Made by a program: the position numbers and the translations under genes. Positions 34,946-46,783 of a stretch of DNA of 64,000 nt are shown in pieces; within the stretch, counting starts at the first letter, position 1, and each line of letters begins with the position of its first letter. Source of the DNA: Humulus lupulus (Eukaryota > Streptophyta > Magnoliopsida > Rosales > Cannabaceae). The stretch lies in NCBI RefSeq assembly GCF_963169125.1, contig NC_084802.1, forward strand, positions 23,405,107 through 23,469,106, given 5' to 3'. The notes beneath the pieces were generated by a model. The model was not told where the DNA came from, ran no database searches, and saw only the letters and a list, made by a program, of their open reading frames with translations.

Positions 34946-37900
34946 CACTACAAGAAAGCTACTACTTTGTTTTAAGGTGAAACTACTTCAGTTTTCGCAT
35001 AAATTCGCAACTGAAGTAGTTCGAGACGAAGTAAAAAGTAATGAAAAACCGAAGTAAAAAATAGATTTTCTACTTTAGTTTTTATGTGTGAACCGAAGTA
35101 GAAAGTGACTTTCTACTTCAGTTTATACATAAAAACCGAAGTGGAATGTCTATTTTTTTTTAAAAAAAAATCCACCAAATTTTGATGAAATTGAAATTAA
35201 ATTTGAATTATATATATACTTTCTTTCTTTTTTGTCTACAAATTTCTATTTTTAATTGCTTTCAATTTTATTTATTTATTTTCATTTAATTTATAACAGA
35301 AATAAAATTCACAAAATTTATACACTTAGAATTAAAATTCTTATAAAATTAAATATTTATACATTCACATAATTGTTAGCTAATCATTCATATATACATT
35401 TACATAATTGTAATTAAGTAAAATACCCTAAACATTTATATATACATTCACATAAAACTAAATGTATGAACAAAATAGTCTTACTAATAAATTTAAGTCA
35501 TCAATCTGCTTAACTATTCTTATTGGATTGACAAGATGCCTTCCCGACCCTTGGCGACAATTTGGCTACTAGTAACTTTGTCATTTAGTTCATTTGCGAA
35601 ACAAACCAATGATAGATTAAATTAGTAACTTCTAACAACACTTAAAAAAAAATTCCTACTTTACTTTAAAAAACTTACAAGTCTTTCTTCAATTTTTTTG
35701 TCCAAATTATCTTCAACAAGAGTATTCTTCGTTTTTCCCGCTCTTATCCAAATTTCATATCCCTATACATTCTCCACTCCTAGTTCTTTTTTATAGGACA
35801 TCCAACATAATTGAAGTTTAATTATTAAATTTCCTAAGCCTAACAAAATTTCGGCAGCATAACAATTGCATTTTAACATCTCCCAAATTTTTAAAATCTG
35901 TAAATAACACATATAATATCTAAACATTGTGTACAAATTGGAAAAAGAAAACAATTAATAAAATCTATAAAAAAAAAATTGGCAGAGTTTCCTTTGTTTT
36001 TGTAGTATATCCCAATTTTATAATTATCTATAAATTCAATACAAACAAACACAAAATCAACACACATAATTCAACCCTTATATTACTGCCAACAACATAT
36101 TTCCCATAACCCACTTCACTAAAGTAAAAATATGCATGATTTAACTCTAATTTTATAAATAAATATTGCAATAGTAATTGATAAAATTTAAAGATTTCTC
36201 ACCTCCAATATTACTCTTGAAGTCACCCAAAATCAATATCAAATTGGCAACTAAATCAACAACCCTACTAAAAAGCTTAAACAAAAACAAATAAAAATCA
36301 ATTACATAATTAATTAAACTAGTTACATAATCATCAAACAACATATCAAGCTAGCTAATTATAGAAAATAAAAAACAAATACCACTAATAATCCAAACAT
36401 TTCAAGTTCTAACATTGGCAACAACATTACCTACTGAAGCTATGTTTAAATAATTAAATAACAAGTCACAACAATTTTTAAATTTTACTAATATATATAT
36501 ATATATATATAATTAATAACATTATATAAAATAACAAAATAAAAAAAAAAATACAACACAAATATACTAAAAAATAAGTATTAAATTTGGAATAATATAT
36601 AAAAAAAATTAACACAAACAAAGTTTTAAGGCAACAAACCTTCTTTGATGCTCAAAATAACCTCTAAATCAATATTAGCAACTCTAAAACATATATATAA
36701 TAAAAATAATATATCTATAAGAAAAAATTCTGAAAATAAAAAAAAAATCATACAAACAAAGATTTAGTGATTCATACCTTTTTTGAAAGCTCAAGAACAC
36801 ATTTTAATGTAAGAAAACCAGTCAAAGTCCAATAACAATACCCATTTTCGAACCCTAAAAATACCCACACTCAAAGTCTTTATTGTTTTCCCTCAAAAAT
36901 AAAAATGGAAGTAATATTCCTGTTTTTATGTAAGAAAAATAGTTTCAAATGGTAGAAAAAAAAACATAAAAAATGGTATATTTAGTGAAACCTTCGTGAG
37001 AGTACGACAACAATTGAGGCTTTCTGGGTTTTGCGTTTGAGATTTTCGCTTCAGAGAGATGAATGAGGTGGGAGCTAGATATTAAAGGTATTAAAACCAT
37101 ATTACTTCAGTTCTTAGATAAAAACCGAAGTAGAACTTTCTACTTCGGTTTTTATCTAAGAACCGAAGTTGTTACACCCAGATTTCGAGACTTGAGATTG
37201 TGACCTCGAAAGCTGGACTCGTCAAGTGTGAGCTCGAGATATATAAAACGCACGTTCGTGGTCCAGATGTTAAACCCTCGAATCAAGGTGGCAACCTCGA
37301 AGACATTTAACCTCGAAATTATTTCTAAGATCGAAAGAATGTAGCACCAGGATATATCCGTTGTCGGGTGTCTTCTGATCAAGTAGCCCGAGCTTAAAGA
37401 GTACAAGCTCGAAATGTAACAGCCTTGATGGTATCTATCTGCTCCGAGCTGGTCTTGGAATAAGGCGGCTAGCTCGTAACTTATCTATAAACCTTGACCG
37501 ACATGATGCTGGTTGCTGACCTCGAAAGATTTAATGAGTCATCTGATGTAACGCGTTCCGTACGTTTAAAGATATTTATTGTTGTAACATCACAAAAATT
37601 AAAGGGATATTAACAAGTCTGTTATTCGCCCCCCTGGTCTTCAGGTGACGTTTCCTTGTATATAGGAGTTACAGTATTTAATATCATTATTTTAATTAAT
37701 AAGCAGAAGTATATTATCGAAATATGTGGGAATGAACTCTGAAAACTCTCTATAAATAGAGAGTTCATGAACATTTGTAAATGACCAATCTTTTGATATC
37801 TTGAGAGAAACTCTGGAGAATTCATCTCTGAATGATTTCTAGAAAACTCCAAGTCTTAATAAAATAGACTCGTGGACTAGGCAGAGTTAGCTGCTGAACC

Positions 37901-38291
37901 ACGTAAAATTCTTGTTGTTCTACTATATTATTCATCTGCGCCATAGTTCCTATTGTTTAATTGCTCTACATTTTAAGTTGATGAAAAACAACGTCAATAG
38001 AAGTAAAAGGGTTTTAATACCCTTCAGGGTCGCGTTTGCTTTTCTCCACTTTTCACTTTGGTTTTTTCATAAAAACCGAAGTGGAAAGTCCCAATATAAT
38101 GTGCAAACCAAACATGAACCATGTCTATTTTCTATTTTAACTTCGTTTTTTTAAGAAACCGAAGTAGTAGCCTATTTTTATGTAGGACCATTCCCAAAAG
38201 CGAAGTAAAAACCCATTGAAAGGCTTTTACTTCAAATTTTTTTATATTCTATGTGTAAAAAACGAAGTAAAAACCTATATTTATAATAGTG
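34946..38291. mobile_element. CACTA-2, non-autonomous CACTA element with nested solo LTR
   Basis: Left end CACTACAAGAAAGC at 34946; right end, read inverted, CACTATTATAAAT ending at 38291; flanked by atg on both sides (34943-34945 and 38292-38294), the 3-bp duplication typical of CACTA elements. Subterminal repeats of a cttcggtttttat / aaaaaccgaagt motif are dense at 34970-35150, 37100-37165 and 38040-38280. No transposase blocks are seen. Internal DNA near 35850-35940 resembles non-coding DNA of CACTA-1. Solo LTR D1 (37170-37999) lies in the right subterminal region. Confidence 0.9.
37170..37999 (+). mobile_element. Solo LTR D1 (family D, 830 bp)
   Basis: Starts TGTTACACCCAGATTTCGAG and ends ACGTCAATA, flanked by gaagt at 37165-37169 and 38000-38004, inside a CACTA-2 subterminal repeat. 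The TATA box at 37751 sits inside a 22-bp palindrome (37744-37765). A U5 stem-loop is at 37871-37903 and a terminal one at 37977-37998. Related to D2 and to the 5' LTR at 62735, which leads into a Tat-like gag. Confidence 0.9.
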
Positions 38292-38808
38292 ATGTCATGT
38301 AGCCATGTAAATATATATATATATTTATGTCAATATTGTGTTTAGATGTCATATATGTAGAGATTATTGATACAAATATTTATATATACTATAAAACTGT
38401 AATTCATTTTATTATATATTGAAAAAAAAAGTGAACCGATTTGTATTAAAATTATAGACAATGTTTTGCCCTAATTTTTTAATACATTTATGTCATACAA
38501 TATATCAAACATATTTTATTTATTTTTATGATGTTGTTTATTTATTTAAAATTTATATGATAATTAAAAAATAATAACAATAAATACATATATGAATAAG
38601 CATGTTTATAATTTTAAAATTAAACAAACGTTCATTGCACATTATTTTTACCTAGTATATATATAAACATGAAGACAATATAATAACCAACATGATTTAT
38701 TATGACTGAAAAATGCATATATTATTTAGTTATAATCTTTTAGGATCACATCAAAACTTTTTTTACTAAATTAATATTACTTTTCATCACAACTAATAAA
38801 AATTTATT
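38292..38808. other. AT-rich spacer between two CACTA elements
   Basis: About 0.5 kb of AT-rich DNA between CACTA-2 and CACTA-3. Nothing recognisable. Confidence 0.6.
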
Positions 38809-41190
38809 CACTACAAGAAATTTAAATATTAGGGTGGAGGCAATAGAGGCACACCTAAATCCGCCTCTAATAAGAGGGATATTAGCGGGTGGACCTAGTA
38901 GTCCGCTGCTAATAATGTTTTCTAATTTATTAATAATGAAGAGGAAAAGTGTGGGAATTTTTCGGGCTTCCATTTGAACGTGTATTAGCAGCGGACTGCC
39001 CACGGCTAATACATTATAGCGGCGGATCCCACAGATAATTAGCGGCGGACTGGCCGCCGCTAATAAAGGGTAATTCTGACCGTTTTTTTAATAGTGGCGG
39101 GACCCCATTATTAGTGGCGGACCCCCGTCGCTAGCTATCTCCTATTTAAAAAAACACAACGCCCCATTCATTAGCTTCTCCCCTCTCTTATTTTTTTCTT
39201 CCATTTCTCCTCTCTCTCTCTCTGTCTTCTCCGCCCCAACCACCAACCTCTGCCCCCGAGCCACTGTCCCAACCCACCCTCCTCTGCCCCGAGCCACCAT
39301 CTCAACGCACCCTCCTCCGCTTGAGAACACCATTACCAGTAAGTGTTTTATTTTTCTTTTTAATTTTTTTCTTTCTGTTTCTTATATATTTCTATGAGTT
39401 TTAATTTTCTTAAGATAATAAAATTTTTAATCATAAATTATTGGTATTTTTCAAATTGGTTACACTATAATATATATTTGGGGATTTTTTAGCTTGGAGA
39501 ATGATATTCAAAATTTTCATTTGTGAAAAGTATGTTTTTTTATTTATTAGATATATGTGTTTAAAATTTGAATATTAAATAAACTGTCATTTTTTTATTA
39601 GTTAGAAAAATCACATTAGACAATTAATTTTTAAACTTTGGAGTTATAATTTTAAAAAAATTTGTATGTAATTAGTTAATAACATAAATGATATGTAATG
39701 TTTAAAATTTTAAGAAAAAAATTGTTAGTAATTTGTGAATGTGTATTTTTGTTAAAGGTATGTTATTTGTGTTGAGTATTATATAGTTTAGAACTGTTCT
39801 TGGTTAAATTTCCAGGTTTAAATTTTTTGGGTATGTTAGAATACAGTTGTTATGGTGTCGAATTTTCTGTAGAAATTTTACACATTTCAATAAAATATAA
39901 TTTCTAATGGAATGGTTTGTAATTTTAACCAAGAAAATTATAATTTTGTAATTAGTTAAATATTTGATAAATAGAATCATTTTGATCATTTAAAAAAATT
40001 AAAATAAATTAGTATTTATTAAATTTTAAAAAAAATTAATTTAAAATTAACTATAAATATAAAGAAATTTAAAGTTATTATTAAATGTAAATAAATTTTA
40101 AATTATTCTAAAAGTAAAATTATAATTTAATTTAAGTAAATTTGTTAAAGCTATTAAAAACTATAGAGTAATTAAATAAAGAAAAAAGTTTAGTGTAAGT
40201 TGTTATAATAATTTGATTAACTTCTGATATAATATTATAATTATCTAAGTTAAGTAATTACTAATTTAATTTTAAAATTTATCAGTAATTATCAAATTAA
40301 TAAGTTTAAAATATAATTAATAAAATAATGAATGAAAAAAAATTAATAAAAGTTATGTAATTATTAAAAAAATTAGTCTAAAAGTTAAATAATAATTAAA
40401 AAAAATAAATGGTTAGTTTATGAGTTCGTCACAGCAGCAGCAGCAATCGTAACAGAGGTGTGGTCAGTTGAGAGTTTATTGCATCAGTCTCCCTCGGCAC
40501 GACCACAGACTCAACAATTTGTGGACTCATTTGGATCATCTTCGCAGCAATCTCCACAATCTTATTACCCTTCACCACCAGCACCACGGTTTGCTTTACC
40601 ACCATTAACGCAGTCCCGTTACATTGGTGAAGATATTGACCTGAATGTTAATAAATATTTCTCTCCTAGTTGGCTCGATCCAAACAATAATAATTAGTTT
40701 ACGTTTTTTAATTAAATTAAGACAATTGATATTTTATTATGTTTATTTTATGATTAGTTTATATGTAATTTTGTTTGATGAATATTAATTATGTTATTTT
40801 TAATTAATTTTAATTTATGTTAAATTTTATTATTTCTAAAACATTATTATATATTTATTTATTATTAAATAAATTCAAATGAATTATTATATTTTAATAT
40901 TTATTTTTTTTAAAAAAGAATTACTTAATTATCGACGTCTTAATAAGGGTGGGACCCTCTGATATTAAATGAGTCAAATACGATGTTGACTATTTGTATA
41001 CCGGCAGAGCCCGCCCCTAATAATCCGCCGGTATTAATATATTACCGGCATGGTGTCAGTCTGCCGGTAATAATAATTATTACCGATCGATTATTACCTG
41101 CGAAGCCCCATCAGTAATAATCATTACCAGCGGATTCCCCTATTTTTACCGGCGGACCTTATGTTGCAGCGATTATGACTGTAAAATAAT
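38809..41190. mobile_element. CACTA-3, non-autonomous CACTA-like element; right end approximate
   Basis: Begins CACTACAAGAAATTT at 38809 (flank att) and is followed by subterminal repeats: cggcggac/gtccgccg with ctaata at 38850-39130, and a related but different ccggcgga/tccgccggtaata set at 40930-41165. This gives CACTA architecture, but I could not find a clean TAGTG right terminus near 41170-41200, so the element is decayed or truncated there. The middle is AT-rich (39340-40410). One short ORF-like region lies at 40421-40694. No TNP2 blocks. Confidence 0.65.
40421..40694 (+). pseudogene. Short glutamine/serine/proline-rich ORF in CACTA-3
   Basis: A start at 40421 gives a poly-glutamine run and then a stop; a second frame from 40458 encodes 79 residues with SFGSSSQQSPQSYYPSPPAP and a C-terminus SPSWLDPNN. 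Composition recalls the glutamine/proline-rich parts of CACTA second ORFs, but I recognise no domain. Probably an exon remnant of the element. Confidence 0.35.
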
Positions 41191-42905
41191 ATTTAACCAC
41201 TACATGCATATTATTACTGATATAATAATGTTATGCTCGCCATTTATATTTATAGATAAAAAGTGATTTCTTTTACCCACTTTTAAGTTAAAAAAGAAGA
41301 AGTGATTATATATATAGATTCAATATTGTATTTATTTCTATGTGGATGCAAGTATGATATCATGATGATGAGCAAAATTTTCAATGCAATTGAAGGAATA
41401 TTAATGAATACTAGATTTTACATAAAAAGGAAAAAGGTCATGAAACTAAAGATTCGGTTAATATTATAATAATATAGAAAGTGTTATCTTTAAATTTTGG
41501 ATTGCGACTCTAAATTGTTAGAAATGACAAATTTATCATAGCAATAAATTTGTTCTTATATAACTAATTATTATGTAAGTTGCTTTGTAAGTTAGTTTTA
41601 AGAAATAATGCTTTGACTTTTATGTGGGGTAAGAAATTAAGCTTATTATAGCTTATGTGTGATTTTGTTTTTAGCTTTAATTATGTTAGGTGTTATAACA
41701 GTTAATAAACGATTAATAATATATTACAAAATTTGTACATAGTGATTTAACGTTTAAATTGAATAAAACTATACTTATGTCTACGTTCAGTTGTTATTAT
41801 TAGCATGTTGCATAGATTTTTACTACTATACGATGAAGAAATTAAAAATAATACACCAAAATCTCATTTCCAAATGAGTCTCTCAAACTAGAAAAAATTA
41901 TGACAATTAAAAAATTAAATAATTTCACGTACACCATGATCGATCTAATTATCCACTGCCTCACCCACATGTATGACTGATGATTTTATTGTTAGTAATT
42001 AATAATACGCTAGCTAGGGCTCTATGCACGTACATATATAATGATATTAGTGATATTTTTTTGCAATGAAAGTTAAGTTCAGCTCTCAGAATGTTACCTT
42101 GAAAATAATATGTATGTATATATAACTGATTTATGTAAAAAAAAATATATTGCTAAGGGACAATTAGCCAATGGTGTCCAACACCACAAGAATGTAATAT
42201 ATCGCTATTGGTGTAATCCGATATCAGATTTTACATATTTTAATTTAATAAGTATTATAAAATATCGCTAACCAATCCTAAGGTACCAACTCATGTGATG
42301 TTGAACATCTTAAGTGTCAAATAGCAACACTTTTTCTTACACGTACTATATTAATTAGGTGTTCTCAACAACTAAAAATAAAATGTCCGACTGCAATAAT
42401 TCCCTGGGAGGATGGGAACTTTGTTAAATTTTATTTTTAGTCACGTTGTGATTAAAAATAAAACTTTTAGAACATAAACAAATCATTTGCGTTCATCTAA
42501 CAAAACCAAAACTGTCAGGAGGTAATTGAATTCCAAAGAAAGAAAATATTAATATAATACTGATTAAATGAGTGTGATAAATAAAATGGGTACAATAAAA
42601 TATTAATTTATCAATTTGTAACACACAAAGACAAGTTACAAATAGTTACTGATTTGTAACTCCCAATCTATCACCATTATCAATATGCATTAGAGAAATG
42701 CATATATACCTCATCTCATGAGTAAAGCACTACGCGTAGAGAGAAGGCTTCCTTTAAAAGTGGCAGCAAGTCTAATTAGCCACTCTATTCTGATGGTAAA
42801 ATTAGCTAGTCGCCAATAGTATGGATCAATATCTTAGAAAATATCTTCTCCCCCACTATTTGTAAAGAGGCAATTTTATTTTGGAGTCTTAATTTTTTAA
42901 AATAA
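41191..42905. other. AT-rich region without recognisable genes
   Basis: About 1.7 kb with no ORF of note. A weakly self-complementary stretch near 42150-42350 (ctattggtgtaatc against gctaaccaatcc) is too imperfect to call an element. Confidence 0.55.
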
Positions 42906-43140
42906 CTCTACAACAAATATATTCTTTAGCAGCGACATTATTAGCGGCAAGAAAGCTTGGTCGCCACTGATATCAGACTGGGTAATTTATTTTGATAAAA
43001 AATATTATTAGTTGTGACATTTTTAATATTAGCGACAACAGGTGTCGCCACTAATAAATTCAAAATTACCCTGAAAAAAATGTGGGAAATTTCCCACCAA
43101 CATAAATATACGTGTCGCCGCTAATAGTCTCCATGTCAAT
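42906..43140. repeat. CACTA-4 left subterminal repeats
   Basis: Imperfect copies of ttagcggcgacacgtgtcgc in both orientations (near 42928, 42945, 43020, 43045 and 43110), consistent with CACTA subterminal binding-site arrays. Confidence 0.7.
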
Positions 43141-43189
43141 AAAAAAAATATCAGCGGTGATAATCGCTCCAATATCAGTTTTAAGCCTT

Positions 43190-43870
43190 GACTTCTCCTC
43201 CCCCATTCCCCTATTTTTCTGCAAAATCCAACCCCTCCCCGACCACCCTCTCCCTGAGCCCACCCACCTTCTCCCCTCCGCCCCCACCCCTCCGCCCCAA
43301 CCCCGAGCCTGAGGCGCGCCCCTATGCTCCCCTCCGACCACACCTTGAGTCCGCCCCTCCACCCCCACCCTGAGCCTGCCCCCGTCCCTCTCTCTCTCTC
43401 TCATCGAGACTCCCCTCCGTCGGGTCCATCGCCTCCTCCACCAGGTCGGTCCCACCGTGGTATATATAAATATATATATGTATTTTTTTTTTTATGTTTT
43501 GATTTTTGTTTTATTTTTGAGTTTATATTTTTTTTGTTTTATTTATTTTATTTTTTTGTTTTTATTTATATATATATATATGTGTGTGTCCCTATGTATA
43601 TATATGTACAGTGAATGTTTTTATTTTATAATCTGTTTTTATTTTATTTTGTTTTCTGGTTTTAATTATTTTAGTTTTGTGTTATATATATATATATATG
43701 TGTGTGTATAACTATATATATATATATAAATGGATATATTTATATGTGTGTTTATTTATATATATAAGTATATAGATATACATGTGTGTGGGTGTGTGTG
43801 GTGTATATATATGTGTGTGAGAGGTGTATATATATGTATGTTTTATGTATTTATTTTATATGTGTTATAA
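43190..43870. other. C-rich then AT-rich low-complexity leader, copy 1
   Basis: 43190-43445 is C-rich (repeated ccctcc/ccacc) and opens frames on both strands by composition alone. 43455-43870 is a T-rich and (TA/TG)n stretch. The same pair occurs at 48300-48880, so this is the duplicated leader or first intron of CACTA-4, not a gene. Confidence 0.7.
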
Positions 43871-44016
43871 TTTTTTTTACTAACTTTGTTTTCTGTTTAG
43901 AAAAAAATAAATTGTGTAATTTTTTGAACCTTTCTTATGGAACATTATATTAATTGGTGTGTCTCTTATTTCTTGCTTTATTATTGTTATTATTATTATT
44001 ATTTACTATTGTTAGA

Positions 44017-44841
44017 TGTTACACACAGATTTCGAGATAAGAGGTTATAACCCCGAAAACTTGGCTCGTCAGGTGTGAGCTCGAAATGTATGAAAACATC
44101 ATATGGTCCAGTCGTAAAACCTCTGAAGAAAAACAACGACCTCGAGGATGTGTAACCTCGAATATTCTCTGAGCTCGCGATGGGCAATGGCATGACACTT
44201 AAATATATTTTTCATCAATTGCCTTCAGGTGGGATAGCCCGAGCTCGTGAAGCGCAAGCTCGGGTGTGACAGCCTCGTCAGTACCTACCTATCCTGAGCA
44301 TAGCGTGAAATTGGGTGACAAGTTCGTGATTGACCCATAAGTCTTGACAGATTCAATGTCGATTGATGATCTTGAAGACCTGATGAATCACCTGGGATAG
44401 CCCATTACGTGTGAACATGTTTATTGTTGTGTAACCCCAATATTTAAGGGATATCATTTATTCTGTTATCCGTTCCCGATCTTCATGGGACGTTTCCGTG
44501 TATATAGGAGATGATGCATTTAATATCATTATTTCAATTGATTTATAGAATATCTTCCCGAAATATGTGGGAAATGATTTATGCAACCTTCTCTATAAAT
44601 AGAGAAGGAATCACCACTTGTAAAGGACCGATTTCTGATTTCTGGAGAGAAATCCTTGGGTAATTCATCTCTGAAGAATTTCCAGAAAACTCCCAAGTCT
44701 TAATAATATAGACTTGTGGACTAGGCAGATTAACTGCTGAACCACGTAAAAATCATCTTGTTTTTCTTCATCATTCATTCGCTTCATTGTTTAATTGTTT
44801 AACTTCTCTACAATTTAAGTTGACGAAAAACAGGGTCAACA
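44017..44841 (+). mobile_element. Solo LTR D2 (family D, 825 bp)
   Basis: Starts TGTTACACACAGATTTCGAG and ends GGGTCAACA, flanked by ttaga at 44012-44016 and 44842-44846. The duplicate copy at about 49100 has the uninterrupted sequence gttagatgagtttgaatatt, an empty site. The TATA box sits in a palindrome at 44587-44608. U5 stem-loops at 44715-44746 and 44819-44840. Confidence 0.93.
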
Positions 44842-45109
44842 TTAGATGAGTTTGAATATCCTAAATATTTATTCATAGTGAAATAGATTCTGAGATACAC
44901 ATTGTGTGCTGCGGTGATAAGGGAGGTTATATACTTGCATGTATTAGTGAAGTAGATTCTATGAAATTTTTGTGTGTTGCAGAGATATAAGGAAGAAACT
45001 TATAGGGTGTTCTTTGAATTGTTTTTTTAATTGTTTACAAATGGCTAGGTCATTAGTATAGCGGAGATGTTGCCCAATTTTTTATAGATTTATAGTGTTG
45101 AGGGTTGGA

Positions 45110-45640
45110 ATAGAGTCTTTATAGGGTCGTGGGTCGAGATAGGGTCTTTATAGGGTTGTGGGTCGGGATAGGGTCTTTATAGGGTCGTGGGTCGAGAAAG
45201 GGTTGGGGGTCGGGATAGGGTTCATAGGGTTGCGATAGGGCCGGGGGTCGTGATAGGGTCTTTATAAGGTCAGGATAGGCTCGGGGGTCAGGATAGATTC
45301 ATGATAGGGTCGGGGTCGGGATAGGGTCTTTATAAGATTAGGATAGGGTTCATAGGGACGGGGCTCGAGATAAAGTCTTTATAGGGTCGGGAAAGGATTC
45401 ATAGGGTGGGATAAGGTCTTTATAGGGTCGGAATAGGGTTCATAGGGTCAGGATAATGTCGGGGGTTGGGATAGGATCTTTATAGTGAAGGGGGTCGAGA
45501 TAGGGTCATTATAGGGTCGGGATACGGTTCATAGGGTCGAGATAATGTCGGGGGTCGGGATAGGATGTTTATAGTGTTGGGGGTCGGGATAGGGTCTTTA
45601 TAGGGTCGGGATAGGGTACGATAGGGTTACAGGTCGGGAT
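45110..45640. repeat. G-rich minisatellite, copy 1
   Basis: Irregular tandem array of gggtcgggatagggtcttta / gggttcatagggtcgggata units (about 20 and 40 bp), with many GGG runs on the plus strand. The same array is at 49355-49764 in copy 2. ORFs through it are artefacts of the repeat. Confidence 0.9.
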
Positions 45641-45944
45641 AGGATATGATGATTATTATCACATAGTGAAAATTGTTATTATTTCTTATAATAAAAAAAT
45701 TGTTATTATTTTCAATAACAAAAATTCATAGACCTAGTGGATGCCTTAGGAATAGTAATCCGAGTCAATGTAATCATCTAGTATTCCTCGATTTTTTCAA
45801 ATATCTTGAAAAAGTAGGGAGTACAAGATGTCTGCTTACTATCTCCAAGGAATCAACAAGGTCGAGATAGGATTATTATGTATAATTTTGGTGATAACTT
45901 TATTTTATTTCATTTAAACATTTTTCATAAAATAAAATAAAATT

Positions 45945-46592
45945 GGTAAACATGCTCACCGACCAAGTCAACCATTATGGACAACTTGTTGGGATAGAAG
46001 GTTTTAACTTTTATGGACAACTTGAAAAGATATTAGAGGTATCTTATACTGGTGTATATTCAATGGTATTGTTTTAATGTAAATGGTTCAACACGGACCC
46101 GAATAAAAAACAAATACTGAAAATAATGTCATCATTGTAAATGTGAGTGGTGAATGGTATAAAGATGAACCGTACATACTTGCTAGCCAAGTTAAACAAG
46201 TTTTCTATCTCGATGATCTACTTAGAGGTCGAGCTTGGTAAGTTGTTGAAGAAGTGAATCATAGGTTAGTTTGGGATATTCCGGAGAGTTTTGATCAGAT
46301 TGTTGTACGTGACACAAACTCATCCAATTTTGTATTGACTGTTGAGCTCGGGGAGTTGGTTGTTCAACAATCTAATCAACCAGCAACATTCATAGCCAAC
46401 ATCGCTTGACCTTATTCAACTGCATAAGATACCGATGATTTTATTAATGATGATGAAGAAGAAGTCAAAGACATAGAAGAAGCAGATGACGAGGATGATT
46501 TACTTGTTGACCTTAGTGATGATGATAACACCAATCATGTTTCACCAATAGATGTTAATTTGATAAGTGATGGCAGTGACTATTGTACTTAG
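45945..46592 (+). pseudogene. DUF4216-like C-terminal part of a CACTA transposase gene, copy 1
   Basis: The translation follows the C-terminal domain found downstream of TNP2 in CACTA elements: YGQL-like start, EVSYTGVYS, VLF then a stop, KWFNTDP, then WYKDEPYILASQVKQVFYLD, and an acidic tail. Relative to copy 2 it has extra stops (for example tga after the ANIA-like block near 46406), so it is more decayed. It lacks the upstream TNP2 catalytic part. Coordinates are approximate at the 5' side. Confidence 0.72.
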
Positions 46593-46783
46593 TTCTTGTA
46601 TCTGTTTAAGAAAAACTTTATATTTAAATAATTATATATCAGAAATGTTGAACGATTTATGGATTTGTTATGTTGTGGATGTTTTGGAATTTTATGTGGC
46701 CATTACAACTATATATCCATAAATAATATATATATATATGATATTCATACTAACAAACAAATTTGTTCATATTTAGTTTAAAG

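Noticed and set aside
42150..42360. Possible MITE with weak internal complementarity
   Set aside because: Complementary blocks are short and mismatched, and no terminal repeats or TSD could be found.
43029..43455. ORFs of 100-130 codons on both strands, glycine/arginine- or proline-rich
   Set aside because: C-rich low-complexity leader of CACTA-4. Open on both strands by composition, and repeated at 48228-48504 with changes that do not respect a frame.
45110..45640. Possible telomere-like or centromeric satellite (gggtc/gggata units)
   Set aside because: The unit is irregular and not the plant telomere repeat TTTAGGG, and the array is short and internal to a CACTA element.
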